Made by a program: the position numbers and the translations under genes. From contig NZ_LGTB01000023.1 in assembly GCF_001238275.1 (NCBI RefSeq), positions 62,001 through 126,000 on the forward strand: a stretch of DNA of 64,000 nt. Direction: 5' to 3'. The notes under the pieces are model-generated. The model saw nothing but the letters and a program-made list of their open reading frames with translations, made no database searches and was not told where the DNA came from. The stretch is from Bradyrhizobium viridifuturi (GTDB lineage: Bacteria > Pseudomonadota > Alphaproteobacteria > Rhizobiales > Xanthobacteraceae). Below are positions 35,524-45,483 of this stretch, in pieces; within the stretch, counting starts at the first letter, position 1, and each line of letters starts with the position of its first letter.

Positions 35524-37119
35524 TCAGCGCGCGGGAGGTCCGTTTTCGCTGACCCGCTGCGCCGTCGGGGCGGGTGCGTCCTCCAGCACGCATTTGCGCC
35601 AGTCGTCGGACGCGCAGTTGGCCGGCCAAGCGCCGCCGAGCGCCATGAACAGGGCGGCGCTGTCCGAAAGGCGCGTCGCCTGGGCCTGAACGCGGACGAC
35701 CGCAGCCGTCAGATAGACCTGCTGGGCATTGAGCACGACCACCTGGCTGACCTGCCCGAGGGCAAGCTGCTTCTGAATGATGTCGAGGCTGGCCCTGGCG
35801 GCAAGTTCGGCCTTGACCGCAGCCTGCAAGGCGCGCGCGTCGGCCTGCAGGCTTCGCAAGGCATCGGCGACGTTCTGCATCGCCGCGACCACAGCCTGTC
35901 GATAGAGCGCGTCCGCCTGGTCGACCGCGGCCTCCGCGGCCTTCTGCTTGTGGTACAGCGTCAGGCCATCGAAGATTGGCTGGGTCGCGCTCGCCGCGAT
36001 GGCGTAGAAGCTGGTTCCCGGCGTGAACAACTCGGCCAGGGTGAAGGCGGCCGCCCCGGTATTTCCGGTGATCGTGATGTTGGGCAGCCGCGCAGCGATC
36101 GCCACACCGATCTGGGCGTTCGCCGAATGCAGCAGCGCCTCCGCGGCCCTGACGTCCGGTCGCTGGCGGATCATCTTGCTCGGCAGGCTCACCGGCAGGT
36201 TGGCGGGCAGCGCCAGGCGGTCGAGCGTGAACTTTTGCAGGATCTCGTCGGCCGAGAATTGCCCGGCCAACGACGTCAGCAGGTCGCGCTGAACCGCGAG
36301 CTGCTTTTCCAGCGGCGGTAGCAGCTGCTCGGACTGGGCCAGCGCAGCCTCCTGCGCCAGCACGTCGACCTGGGCGGCGCCGCCCGCGTTGAACTGGTTC
36401 TTCACGATCTCCAGGATGCCGCGTTCGATCTTCACGACGCGCTGGATCGCTGCAATCTGGCCGCGAAGCGACGCTTCCTGGATCGCGGCGGTGACGACGT
36501 TGGCGGTCAGCGTGAGGTAGGCCGCTTCCAGCTGGAACAGCTGCTGCTCGGAGATCGCGTCGAGACTCTCGACCGCGCGAACATTCTGGCCCCAGATGTC
36601 AGGCACGAAGCTGACGTTCAATTGCGCGGTGTGCAGCGAGAACACCGAAGGGGACTGGCCGCCCGGTCCCGATCCCGACGCGCCGGAAATCTGTTGCTGG
36701 GACGGCGTGTAGTTCGCGCCGATCTGCGGGAAGAACAGCCCGCGCTGGGCCAGCGCGTTGTATTGCGCGATCCTGATCGCAGCCTCCGCCGACTGCAGGG
36801 AAGGGTTGTGCTCGACCGACATCTTGATCAACTCGTCGAGCGGCTTCGACCGGAATGCCGTCCACCAGCGCAGCGACACGTCCTCGCCGTTGACGAAATG
36901 CTGCTTCGGCACGCTGGGGCCACCGGCACTCATGCTGGGGGAGGAGAGCTGCTCCGGCGTGTAGCGATCGACGTCCGGAGCCGCGGGCGGCACGAAATTC
37001 GGGCCGACGGCGCAGCTTGCCAGCAACAGGGCGGCGGTCCCGGCGCCAAGCGCCGGGCGCAGCGCGCGCCTCCCGCACGGTGCGATTGCGGCAACGATCC
37101 TTGTGACGGTCCTGGACAT
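35524..37119 (-). CDS. RND efflux outer-membrane lipoprotein, NodT/OprM family
   Basis: 531 residues. A lipobox (LLLASC) after an Arg-rich N-terminus marks a lipoprotein. Two OEP repeats follow, each with long coiled-coil helices (LRIAQYNALAQRGLFFPQ and related, QVVVLNAQQVYLTAAVV) that form the TolC-like trans-periplasmic channel. Its start overlaps the RND permease stop by one base. It completes an adaptor-permease-channel operon for export of metal or toxic compounds. It is somewhat longer than the usual 470-490 residues owing to N- and C-terminal extensions. Confidence 0.9.
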   Translation of the reverse strand: MSRTVTRIVAAIAPCGRRALRPALGAGTAALLLASCAVGPNFVPPAAPDVDRYTPEQLSSPSMSAGGPSVPKQHFVNGEDVSLRWWTAFRSKPLDELIKMSVEHNPSLQSAEAAIRIAQYNALAQRGLFFPQIGANYTPSQQQISGASGSGPGGQSPSVFSLHTAQLNVSFVPDIWGQNVRAVESLDAISEQQLFQLEAAYLTLTANVVTAAIQEASLRGQIAAIQRVVKIERGILEIVKNQFNAGGAAQVDVLAQEAALAQSEQLLPPLEKQLAVQRDLLTSLAGQFSADEILQKFTLDRLALPANLPVSLPSKMIRQRPDVRAAEALLHSANAQIGVAIAARLPNITITGNTGAAAFTLAELFTPGTSFYAIAASATQPIFDGLTLYHKQKAAEAAVDQADALYRQAVVAAMQNVADALRSLQADARALQAAVKAELAARASLDIIQKQLALGQVSQVVVLNAQQVYLTAAVVRVQAQATRLSDSAALFMALGGAWPANCASDDWRKCVLEDAPAPTAQRVSENGPPAR

Positions 37120-40100
37120 CAGCCGCCCCCTTCATGCGCCGCTGCGGGCGGTGCTTCGGCCGCGCTGTCCTCGCTCGCAACTTCCGTTGCCCGCGACAGG
37201 AATATCTTGCGCAAGGCGGGCGCCACCACGAGCAGCAGCAGCGGTCCGATGAACATGCCGCCGACCACCACGGTGGCGAGCGGCCGCTGAACCTGGCTGC
37301 CGATGCCGTGCGACAGCGCGGCGGGGAACAGGCCGACGCCTGCCGACAGCGCGGTCATCAGCATCGGGCGCATGCGCTGCTCGGCGCCGTTGAACACGGC
37401 CTCCGCGATATCCATGCCGAAGGCCCGCAATTCGCGGAAATAGGTGATGTTGAGGATGCCGTCCATGACCGCGACGCCGAACAGCGAGATGAAGCCGATC
37501 GCGGCCGAGATCGAGAAATCGAGCCCGGCGAGGAACAGCGCGATCAGGCCGCCGCCGACCGCGAAGGGAATGCCGGCCAGCGCCAGCAGGCTGTCGCGCA
37601 GCGAGTTGAACAGGCTGTAGAGCAGCACGAAGATCAGCAGCAGCGTCACCGGCACGACGATCATCAGGCGCGCCTTGGCGGCTTCGAGATTGTCGAACTC
37701 GCCGGACCAGATCATCCGGTAGCCGGCCGGAAGCTGCACGGCTTCGGCGACGCGCGTCTGCGCCTCCGCCACCGTGCTGCCGAGATCGCGGCCGCGCACG
37801 CTGAACTTGATCGGGATGTAGCGCTGGCTGCGCTCGCGATAGATGAACGACGCGCCGGTATCGAGCGAGATGTCGGCGAGCTCGCTGAGGGGGATGTAGG
37901 CGTTGGTGCCGGACGGCGTCTGGTAGGCGACCTTGATCTCGCGCACCTCGTCGATGCTCTGGCGGAACTTGGGATCGAGCCGCACCACCACGCCGAACTG
38001 CCGGTCGCCCTCGAGCACCGTTGTCGCGCTGCTGCCGCCGAGCGCGGCCTGGACCACGGTCGTGACGTCGCCGGTGTTGAGGCCGTAGCGCGCGGTCTTC
38101 TCGCGATTGACCTTGATGTTGAGGTTGGGCTGCCCGACCAGGTGGAAGATGCCGAGATCGGCGAGGCCGCGCACCTTGGCCATCTCCTGCGCGACCTTGG
38201 TCGCGAGCTGTTCGAGCACGGCGAGGTTCGGACCGATGACCTTGACCGAGTTCGCGCCCTTGACGCCCGACAGCGCCTCCTCGACGTTGTCCTGGATGTA
38301 TTGCGAGAAGTTGAAGGTGACGCCCGGCAGTTCCTCGTCGAACTCCTTCTGCAATTCCTCAGTGAGCTTTTCCTTAGTCAGGCCGGGCGGCCACTGGTCG
38401 AACGGCTTGATCGGCGCGAATAGCTCGACATTCGAAAACGGCGAGGCGTCGCTACCATTGTCGGGACGGCCGTGCTGCGACACCACCGTGACGATCTCGG
38501 GGTGCCGCAACAGGATCTCGCGCATCTTGCGGGTCGGTTCGGTGCCGGCGTCGAGCGACATGGTCGATGGCATCGAGGCGCGGATCCAGAAATTGCCTTC
38601 CTCGAGCGCAGGCAGGAATTCACTGCCGAGCTGGCTTGCGGCGAGGCCGCTGAGCCCGAGGAAAACGATGCCGGCCGCGACCGCGATCCGCAGATGCGTC
38701 AGCGACCAGCGCAGCACCGGCGTGTAGGCCTTGCGCAGCGAGCGCACGATGATGGTCTCGGTTTCCTCGATGTGCCTCGGCAGCAGCAGCGATGCCAGCA
38801 CTGGCGTCACCGTGAAGGTCGCCAGCAGCGCACCTGCGAGCGCGTAGCCGTAGGTTCGCGCCATCGGTCCGAAGATCTGGCCTTCGACGCCCTGCATGGT
38901 GAACAGCGGCACGAACGCGGTCACCGTGATAGCCGCCGTGAAAAACACCGCCTTGTCGACCTGCAATGCGCTGACGAAGATCATCCGCAGCCGCTCGGTC
39001 CAGCCCGGCGCGGGCTGGCCGTTGCGCGTGGTCGGATCGCCTCCCCAATAGCCCTCGGCGAGGTTTTGCAGCACGCGCAGCCGGTTCTCCGGGCTGGACT
39101 GGAAGTTGCGGAAGATGTTCTCCATCATGATGACGGCGGAATCGACGATGATGCCGAAGTCGACGGCGCCGAGCGACAAGAGGTTGGCGTCCTCGCCCTG
39201 CAGCACCAGGATGATGATCGCGAAGAACAGCGCGAACGGGATGTTGGCGCTGACGATCAGCGCGCTGCGCAGGTCGCCCAGGAACACCCACTGGATCACG
39301 AACACCAGCAGGCAGCCGAACATCAGGTTGTGCAGCACGGTGTGGGTCGTGACGCTGACCAGCGAGGTGCGATCGTAATACGGCACCACCTTGACGCCGG
39401 GCGGCAGGGTGCCGTCGCTGTTGATCTTGGCGACCTCCTCCTCGACCTTCGGCACGATGTCGTTGGTATGCTGCGTGCGGCCCATGACGACGATCGCCGC
39501 GGCGACGTCGTCGTTCTTGTCCTTTCCTGCGATGCCGAGCCGCGGCACAAAGCCGACCGAAACCTTGGCGACGTCCTTGATCTGGATCGGCAGCCCGTTG
39601 GATTGCGTCAGGACGACGTTCTCGATGTCCTGGACCCTGTAGCCCTTGGTGATGTCGTCGTCGCCGCCGGAGTTGATCAGGCCGATGCCGCGAATGTTGA
39701 CGGATTGCTGGCCGATCGCGATCTCGCGGCCGCCGACGTTGATGTTGGCGTTGCCGAGCGCGCTGATCAGCTGCGGCACGGTGATGTTATAGGCCTCGAG
39801 CTTTGCAAGGTCGGCGTCGACGTTGAACTGCTTGGTGGTGCCGCCCCAGGAGTTGATCTGCACGACGCCCGGTATCGTCGTCAGCCGGCGGGCGACGACG
39901 TAATCCTGCAAGGTCCTGAGGTTGGTCAGGCCGAAATTCGGCGGACCGACGATCTGGTAGCGGTAGATCTCGCCAACGAGGCTGGACTGCTGGATCTGCG
40001 GGATCTGATTGCCGGGAAGCTGGACGTTCTGCGTGAGATTGTTGGTGGCCTGCGAGAGCGCGAAATAATAGTCGACGCCGTATCTGAAGGTCACCCGCAC

Positions 40101-40376
40101 GAACGACAGGCCGTAGAACGAGGTCGAGCGGATGTTGACGACACCCGGCGTCGAGTACAGCCCGATCTCCATCGGGATCGTATAGTACTTCTCCATCTCC
40201 TCGGCGGAGAGGCCGGCGGCCTGCGCCGTGATCTCGAGGATGACGGGCGCCGGGTTCGGATAGGCCTCGATGTTCAGCTTGCTGAACGCTGCGATGCCCG
40301 CGGCGCAGAACACGGCAAGGCCGAGCACGATGACGGCGCTTCGGGTCAGACCGAATTGGAGGAGGCTCTTGATCAA
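37119..40376 (-). CDS. Heavy-metal-type RND efflux permease (CzcA/CusA-like)
   Basis: 1085 residues from TTG 40376; homology starts at IKSLLQFGLTRSAVIVLG and no ATG or GTG fits, so the in-frame TTG with a nearby GAGTAAG is used. Twelve helices and two large periplasmic loops are as expected. HME-family marks: PIQIKDVAKVSVGFVPR-like DN docking, PALEEGNFWIRASMPSTMSLDAG, and VAVMDGILNITYFRELR. The methionine ladder of CusA is not evident, so Zn/Co/Cd or another divalent metal is more likely than Cu/Ag. It pairs with the adaptor at 40421 and channel at 35524. Confidence 0.88.
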   Translation of the reverse strand: MIKSLLQFGLTRSAVIVLGLAVFCAAGIAAFSKLNIEAYPNPAPVILEITAQAAGLSAEEMEKYYTIPMEIGLYSTPGVVNIRSTSFYGLSFVRVTFRYGVDYYFALSQATNNLTQNVQLPGNQIPQIQQSSLVGEIYRYQIVGPPNFGLTNLRTLQDYVVARRLTTIPGVVQINSWGGTTKQFNVDADLAKLEAYNITVPQLISALGNANINVGGREIAIGQQSVNIRGIGLINSGGDDDITKGYRVQDIENVVLTQSNGLPIQIKDVAKVSVGFVPRLGIAGKDKNDDVAAAIVVMGRTQHTNDIVPKVEEEVAKINSDGTLPPGVKVVPYYDRTSLVSVTTHTVLHNLMFGCLLVFVIQWVFLGDLRSALIVSANIPFALFFAIIILVLQGEDANLLSLGAVDFGIIVDSAVIMMENIFRNFQSSPENRLRVLQNLAEGYWGGDPTTRNGQPAPGWTERLRMIFVSALQVDKAVFFTAAITVTAFVPLFTMQGVEGQIFGPMARTYGYALAGALLATFTVTPVLASLLLPRHIEETETIIVRSLRKAYTPVLRWSLTHLRIAVAAGIVFLGLSGLAASQLGSEFLPALEEGNFWIRASMPSTMSLDAGTEPTRKMREILLRHPEIVTVVSQHGRPDNGSDASPFSNVELFAPIKPFDQWPPGLTKEKLTEELQKEFDEELPGVTFNFSQYIQDNVEEALSGVKGANSVKVIGPNLAVLEQLATKVAQEMAKVRGLADLGIFHLVGQPNLNIKVNREKTARYGLNTGDVTTVVQAALGGSSATTVLEGDRQFGVVVRLDPKFRQSIDEVREIKVAYQTPSGTNAYIPLSELADISLDTGASFIYRERSQRYIPIKFSVRGRDLGSTVAEAQTRVAEAVQLPAGYRMIWSGEFDNLEAAKARLMIVVPVTLLLIFVLLYSLFNSLRDSLLALAGIPFAVGGGLIALFLAGLDFSISAAIGFISLFGVAVMDGILNITYFRELRAFGMDIAEAVFNGAEQRMRPMLMTALSAGVGLFPAALSHGIGSQVQRPLATVVVGGMFIGPLLLLVVAPALRKIFLSRATEVASEDSAAEAPPAAAHEGGG

Positions 40377-40420
40377 GGTGCACTTACTCTTGAGCGGACC
40401 AGGGCGCGGCTGGCACGGGC

Positions 40421-41620
40421 CTAGCCGGTGGCCGCGTTGGCGAACTTGTTGCTGAGGAAGATCGCGCCGGTGGAGGCGATCTTCTCGCCGGCTTGCAGGC
40501 CGCTGAGGATCTGCCGCCAGCCGTCCTGCTCCATGCCGATCGTCACCGAGCGGCGGTCGAACTTGCGGCCGTCGGTCGTGACCCACACCGTCATCGTGCC
40601 GTCGCCCTCACGCACGATGGCGTCCAGCGGAACACTCACCGACAGTTTCGGCGGCTCGGTTTCGATGGTGAAGCTCGCCAGCATGCCGGCGCGCAGCTTG
40701 TGCTGGGGATCGTCGATCACCGAACGCACAAGCTGGCGGTGCGAGTTCGGATCGATGTTGAGACCAAGCGTCGTCACCCGGCCGCGAAACACCTCGTTCG
40801 GATAGGCCGGCACCCGCACCTCGACCGGCTGGCCGATCCGGTAGGAGGGAGCATCGGTCTCGATCACATTGGCGACCATCCACATCGTCGAGATGTCGGC
40901 CAGCGAATAGGGTGCCGGTGCATTGCCGGGCTGCACGAAGAGACCCGGCGCGGCGTTGCGGGCAATGATCCGGCCGGAGATCGGGCTCGGCACCACCAGG
41001 ATGGAATCGACCTTGCGGTCGGCGACGATGCGGTCGATCTCGGCGTCGGTCTTGCCGAAGATGCGCACGGCGTCGCGGCCGGCCTTGTAGTTGCCCTCGG
41101 CGGTCTGCTGGTCCGACGTCGCCTGGTCGACGTCCTTCTGCGCGCCGCCGCCGGTCTTCAGCAGCTGCCTGACCCGCGCCAGCGTTCTGGTCTGGAGTTC
41201 GAGCACGCCGGCCGAGGCGAGCAGCGAGGATTCGGCCTGCAACAGATCGGGGCTGTCGATCGTGAACAGCCTGTCGCCCTTCGCGACCTCGTCACCGACG
41301 TTGAGGGGCGTGTCGACGATCCTGCCGGGATTTGGGGTGAACGCCTGCACCAGCATGTTCTGGTTGAAATCGATCGAGCCGACTGCGTTCTTCAGTGTTC
41401 GGAACGAGCGCTGCTCCGCGGCCATGATCTTCATGGAAGCCGCCTGCTTGTCATTCAATGCAACGTATTGCTGCTCGACATTGACGTCCTGCGTCGCAGT
41501 CTCCTGCACGGCCTTGGCGTTTACGACACCGTCGGCACGCGTCGTGAGCCACGCGCCGGCGAGAAGCGCCGCCAGCACCGGCATCGCCGCAAAGCCCATA
41601 AACTTCATCCGAAATGACAT
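40421..41620 (-). CDS. RND efflux periplasmic adaptor (HlyD/CusB family)
   Basis: 399 residues with an N-terminal membrane anchor (residues 7-25). It has the adaptor order of barrel-sandwich half (IVDTPLNVGDEVAKGDRLFTI), coiled hairpin, second half (ILVVPSPISGRIIARNAAPGLFVQPG), beta-barrel (PVEVRVPAYPNEVFRGRV) and membrane-proximal part. It links permease and channel and in CusB/CzcB may deliver the metal. The start ATG 41620 is followed by an intergenic control region that separates it from the divergent two-component system. Confidence 0.9.
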   Translation of the reverse strand: MSFRMKFMGFAAMPVLAALLAGAWLTTRADGVVNAKAVQETATQDVNVEQQYVALNDKQAASMKIMAAEQRSFRTLKNAVGSIDFNQNMLVQAFTPNPGRIVDTPLNVGDEVAKGDRLFTIDSPDLLQAESSLLASAGVLELQTRTLARVRQLLKTGGGAQKDVDQATSDQQTAEGNYKAGRDAVRIFGKTDAEIDRIVADRKVDSILVVPSPISGRIIARNAAPGLFVQPGNAPAPYSLADISTMWMVANVIETDAPSYRIGQPVEVRVPAYPNEVFRGRVTTLGLNIDPNSHRQLVRSVIDDPQHKLRAGMLASFTIETEPPKLSVSVPLDAIVREGDGTMTVWVTTDGRKFDRRSVTIGMEQDGWRQILSGLQAGEKIASTGAIFLSNKFANAATG

Positions 41621-42011
41621 CGCCCGCCTGGCCAGTACTGCATGAGAGCTCCGCGCGGGAGACGAGGTCTTGCCGCGTGGCGGGCCGTCGTCGAGCTCCC
41701 GGTGAGAGCGGATGAACAGTTATCAGGGCTTGCTGACGCCAGCCTTACATTTGCCCTTTTCCAGGATGCGCCAGGCGCGCGATTTTGATTGCAGGGAGAG
41801 CCGGTTTATCTATTTTGCGTGGGAGTGGGAGCCGCCTCGCATAGCCAAAACATAGCGCCGGACGGCCAATCGAGACGGTGTGCTCAAATGCGTGTCGTTT
41901 GCATATCGGACTTGCTCAGCGCGTGATCTGTTGCGGATTTTTCGCTTGGCTGGCGCATCGCAACAAGGTGTGCAAACAGAAGGCCGGTCGAATGAAGACA
42001 GGAATGCCGCG
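41621..42011. promoter_or_regulatory. Divergent promoter region between efflux operon and two-component genes
   Basis: About 390 bases with no gene. An AT-richer part at 41781-41830 contains TTGATT at 41785 and TATCTA at 41807 with 16-base spacing, a fair sigma-70-like pair in the plus direction. GTTTGCA near 41898 and TGCAAAC near 41971 form a widely spaced inverted pair that could bind the response regulator. These are guesses from pattern only. Confidence 0.4.
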
Positions 42012-42686
42012 ATGCGCCTTCTGATCGTCGAGGATAACGTCGAACTCTCGAGATTGCTCGCCAGCGGGCTGCTGGCGGCGGGATATGAGTCCGATATCGT
42101 CAACAGCGTCGCCGAGGCGCGCGATGCGCTGCGCAGCGTGAGCTATGCTGCCATGATCCTCGATCTCAGCCTGCCCGACGGTGATGGCCTATCGGTGCTG
42201 TCGGAGTTGCGCCGCAAGAACGACCCGCTGCCGGTCCTGGTGCTGACCGCGCGCAACGGGCTGCAGGACCGGGTCAATGGCCTGCGCAGCGGCGCGGACG
42301 ACTATCTGGCGAAGCCGTTCGCGCTGGAAGAGTTGGTGGCGCGGCTCGAAGCCATCCTGCGCCGACCCGGCCAGCTGCTCGGCTCATCGCTGAAGCTCGC
42401 CAATCTCATCTACGACACCGAGAGCAAGCAGGTGTTCGTCGACGGCGCGCCGCACGTGTTTTCCGCGCGTGAGACGTCGGTGCTCGAGATCCTGCTGCGG
42501 CGGCAGGGACGGGTGGTGCCGAAGAAGAATGTCGAGGATCATATCTTCGGACTGTCGGGCGAGGTCGCCTCGAATGCCGTCGAGGTCTACGTGTCGCGGC
42601 TGCGCAAGCTGCTCAGCGAGCACCGCGCCAAGGTGATCATCCACACCATTCGTGGCGTCGGCTATCTGATGGCGGAGGAGAAGTAG
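42012..42686 (+). CDS. OmpR/QseB-family response regulator
   Basis: 224 residues. Receiver domain: acidic pocket in LLIVEDNVE, phospho-Asp in MILDLSLPDGDGL, Thr in VLTARNG and Lys in LAKPFALEELV. C-terminal winged helix with the last strand VIIHTIRGVGYLMAEEK. Start ATG 42012. It is followed after 2 bases by the kinase gene and is divergent from the RND efflux operon. It probably switches that operon on in response to the metal or toxicant sensed by the kinase. Confidence 0.93.
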   Translation: MRLLIVEDNVELSRLLASGLLAAGYESDIVNSVAEARDALRSVSYAAMILDLSLPDGDGLSVLSELRRKNDPLPVLVLTARNGLQDRVNGLRSGADDYLAKPFALEELVARLEAILRRPGQLLGSSLKLANLIYDTESKQVFVDGAPHVFSARETSVLEILLRRQGRVVPKKNVEDHIFGLSGEVASNAVEVYVSRLRKLLSEHRAKVIIHTIRGVGYLMAEEK

Positions 42687-42688
42687 GG

Positions 42689-44026
42689 GTGGTGTTCCGC
42701 TTCACGTCGCTGACCTCGCGGATCGTGTTCCTGCACATCATGGCGGTCGCGGTCGCCGCGATCTTCCTGCCGCTGCTGCTGCTGTGGCTCTTGAACTCGG
42801 AGATCAACCAGCTGCATCGCGAGGCGATGCGCGATCAGGCCGCCGATCTCGGCCAGAACCTCACGGTCGATTCCGCCGGCAAGGTGCAGCTCAACCTGCC
42901 GGACAGCCTGAGGGGGCTCTATTCCGACGCCTATGGCCGCTACCGCTACGACATCTACGATGCGGACGACAATCTGCTGTTTTCGTCGCATCGCGGGGCG
43001 CCGCGACCGCCGGCTGCGGCCGATAGGATTTCCGGCGCCAGCGTCACCCAGCTCGTCGGCGGCGCGACGCTGCGCATCCAGGTCGCCGAGGACCTATCGC
43101 ATCGCGACGTCATCATCGACGACATCGTCTCCAACTTCTTCCGGCGGGTCGGCTGGATCACCATCCCGATCCTGCTGATCCTGCTTGCGACCGACATCCT
43201 GATCTTCCGCCGCGCCGTGATTCCGCTGCTGCGCGCCTCGGAGGAGGCGAGGAGCATCGGGCCGGCGAGGACCGACATCCGTCTCCCGACGGACGGGATT
43301 CCGAGCGAGATCCTGCCGCTGGTCACCGCCGTCAACCAGGCCTTCGACCGTCTGGAGGATGGATTTCACGCGCAGCGCCAGTTCACGGCCGATGCCGCGC
43401 ATCAGCTGCGCACGCCGCTCGCGATCCTGAGGACCCGGATCGAGACGCTGGATGTGAGCAAGGGGACCAGGGAGCTGCATGCCGACATCGAGAGCATGAG
43501 CCGTATCGTCAGCCAGCTGCTCGAGATCGCCGAGCTCGATACGCTGGTGCTGGATCCCGGCGAGACCGCGGACCTGCGCGCCGTGTGCGCCGAGGTGGTC
43601 GGCTCGATCGCGCCCTATGCACTGGCGCAGCAGAAGGACATCGCGCTGCGCGGCACCGATGGTCCGGTGCGGGTCAAGGGCAATGCCGAGATGCTGCAGC
43701 GCGCGATCTTCAACTTGGCGGAGAACGCCATCAAGTACACCGCCGACGCGACCTCGGTCGATGTCGAGGTGCATGAGGACGGTTCGGTGCAGGTGCGCGA
43801 CTGCGGGCCCGGCATTGCGCCCGCCGAGCAGGGCCTGGTGTTCCAGCGCTTCTGGCGCGGCGATCGGCAGCGCCACCGCACCGATGGTGCAGGGCTCGGC
43901 CTCTCGATCGTCCGCGGCGTCGTCGACGATCACGACGCGACGATCAAGGTCGAGAACCTGCCGTCCGGCGGTGCCCAGTTCACGCTGAGCTTCCGCCTCG
44001 CCAAAGCGGAAGCGGCGACCGCCTGA
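42689..44026 (+). CDS. Two-component sensor histidine kinase
   Basis: 445 residues. Membrane segments at about 12-36 and 156-176 enclose a periplasmic sensor of about 110 residues. The linker continues to HisKA with phospho-His in FTADAAHQLRTPLAILR and the ATPase domain (AENAIKYTADA, CGPGIAPAEQ, GAGLGLSIVRGV). GTG 42689 lies 2 bases after the response-regulator stop, so translation is coupled. The periplasmic part has no recognised metal-binding Cys or His cluster, so the signal is unknown. It is the partner of the protein at 42012. Confidence 0.92.
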   Translation: MVFRFTSLTSRIVFLHIMAVAVAAIFLPLLLLWLLNSEINQLHREAMRDQAADLGQNLTVDSAGKVQLNLPDSLRGLYSDAYGRYRYDIYDADDNLLFSSHRGAPRPPAAADRISGASVTQLVGGATLRIQVAEDLSHRDVIIDDIVSNFFRRVGWITIPILLILLATDILIFRRAVIPLLRASEEARSIGPARTDIRLPTDGIPSEILPLVTAVNQAFDRLEDGFHAQRQFTADAAHQLRTPLAILRTRIETLDVSKGTRELHADIESMSRIVSQLLEIAELDTLVLDPGETADLRAVCAEVVGSIAPYALAQQKDIALRGTDGPVRVKGNAEMLQRAIFNLAENAIKYTADATSVDVEVHEDGSVQVRDCGPGIAPAEQGLVFQRFWRGDRQRHRTDGAGLGLSIVRGVVDDHDATIKVENLPSGGAQFTLSFRLAKAEAATA

Positions 44027-44043
44027 GCGGCCCGGTCCGTGGC

Positions 44044-44071
44044 AACCGGTCGTACTGCGGGACGACCGGTT
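44044..44071. terminator. Bidirectional hairpin between convergent genes
   Basis: AACCGGTCGT and ACGACCGGTT form a perfect 10-base stem with an 8-base loop, followed by a TT on the plus side. It lies between the kinase stop (44026) and the peptidase stop (44071), which it touches, and probably terminates both. Confidence 0.6.
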
Positions 44072-45360
44072 TACTTCACCTTGCCGCCGGACAGGTCCAT
44101 GATCATGCGCGTGGCAAGATACAGGCGCGGCACGATGCTGTTGATCTGGACGTATTCGGCATCGTTGGAGTGTGCGCCGAAGCCGGACAGGCCCATGCCT
44201 TCGACCACGGCGCCCTTGGTCTTGAGCGCGGCAAAGGCGGCGTCGGTGCCCCCGCCCGTGGCCCTCTCGGCGACGTTTATCGACAAGCCCAGTTCCTGAT
44301 AGATCGCCTTGCCGTGGCCGGCCACGCTGCGCGAGGCGTCGTTGGCTTCGAGCGGCGGACGGCGGACCTCGAATTTCACGTCGACCTTGGAGTCGGGCAG
44401 CAGGCGGTTCTTGATCTTGTCTTGTAGGGCTTTCTCGAGCTCGTCGAAGTCAGACACCTTGAGCGCACGGGCATCGGCCTGTGCAGTGGCTTCGGCGGGG
44501 ATCACGTTGCGGTTGGTGCCTGATTTGGAAACCGTCCAGTTCAGCTTCAGGCCCTGCTCGGGCTTGGACAGGTCCTTCATCTGCAGCACCTGATGCGACA
44601 GTTCGTAGAGTGCATTCACGCCGCCTTCGGGCCTCGCCCCCGCATGCGACGACTTGCCGTGCACCGTGAGATAGGCCGAGCCGATGCCGCTGGTGGCGAG
44701 GCGGAGCGTGCCGCTGGCGTCGCTGCCCTCGAACGAGAACACGGCGTCCTGCTCCGAGGCGACGCGGGTGATGGTTGAGCGCCAGCCGGGCGAGGAGATC
44801 TCCTCGTCGCCATTGATGAGCACCGTAAGCGTGCCGTAGTCCTTGAAGTTCATCTTCTGCAGCAGTGCAACGGTGTGGATGATGGTGGCGACGCCCTGCT
44901 TGTCGTCGGCGATGCCGAGTCCATAGGCCTTGTCGCCGTCGATGCGGAAGGGTTGGTCCTTCAGCATGCCCTTGAGATAGACCGTGTCCATGTGCGCGAT
45001 CAGCATGATCTTCGCGCTGCCCGAGCCCTTGAAGACGGCCTGAACGGCCGGGCCGATCTTCTCGGGCGTGTCGTCGAGGCGATAGATGTCGGTGGTTCGC
45101 AGGATGTCCACCGTGCCGCCGAGCTGCTTGAGCTGGCCGGCGATGCGTGCGGCGATCTGGTTGAGGCCGTCGATGTCCTTGCTGCCGGATTCGATCTGCA
45201 CGAGGTCGCGCAGGGTGTCGAGCAGCGGCTGCTGCTCCTGTTGTGCCAGCGAGCGAATGTCGGCTGCCGGCGCTGCCTGCGCCATGGTGGCGGCAAGCGC
45301 CAGGCCGAGGGATGCGATCAGCGGGCGAACGAACGAGCGGGTGGGGCGCGATTGGGGCAT
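44071..45360 (-). CDS. M20 family peptidase, glutamate carboxypeptidase (CPG2) type
   Basis: 429 residues, exported: signal peptide after MPQSRPTRSFVRPLIASLG, cleaved near AQA-APAA. Metal-binding motifs: IAHMDTVY, GIADDKQG, INGDEEISSPG (catalytic Glu), and the C-terminal GLSGFGAHSNDAEYV His. The dimerisation domain shows GKSSHAGARPEGG. It removes C-terminal amino acids such as glutamate from peptides or folate-like conjugates in the periplasm. ATG 45360 is preferred since it starts the signal peptide. No regulatory neighbours; it sits between the two-component genes and the TRAP permeases. Confidence 0.88.
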   Translation of the reverse strand: MPQSRPTRSFVRPLIASLGLALAATMAQAAPAADIRSLAQQEQQPLLDTLRDLVQIESGSKDIDGLNQIAARIAGQLKQLGGTVDILRTTDIYRLDDTPEKIGPAVQAVFKGSGSAKIMLIAHMDTVYLKGMLKDQPFRIDGDKAYGLGIADDKQGVATIIHTVALLQKMNFKDYGTLTVLINGDEEISSPGWRSTITRVASEQDAVFSFEGSDASGTLRLATSGIGSAYLTVHGKSSHAGARPEGGVNALYELSHQVLQMKDLSKPEQGLKLNWTVSKSGTNRNVIPAEATAQADARALKVSDFDELEKALQDKIKNRLLPDSKVDVKFEVRRPPLEANDASRSVAGHGKAIYQELGLSINVAERATGGGTDAAFAALKTKGAVVEGMGLSGFGAHSNDAEYVQINSIVPRLYLATRMIMDLSGGKVK

Positions 45361-45483
45361 GGTCGGCAATCTGTGAGTTCGAGGGCGATCCGTGCCTCGT
45401 CTATTCACAGGCTGCTTCGCCGCCGTCAACAGCCGCGGCCGGCCTCGCTTCGCGAGGCAGGCCAGCGGGTGACAGGGCGCCGG

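Noticed and set aside
38472..40424. A 650-codon plus-strand frame opposite the RND permease
   Set aside because: It is antisense to a conserved gene with intact motifs; no family features in the frame.
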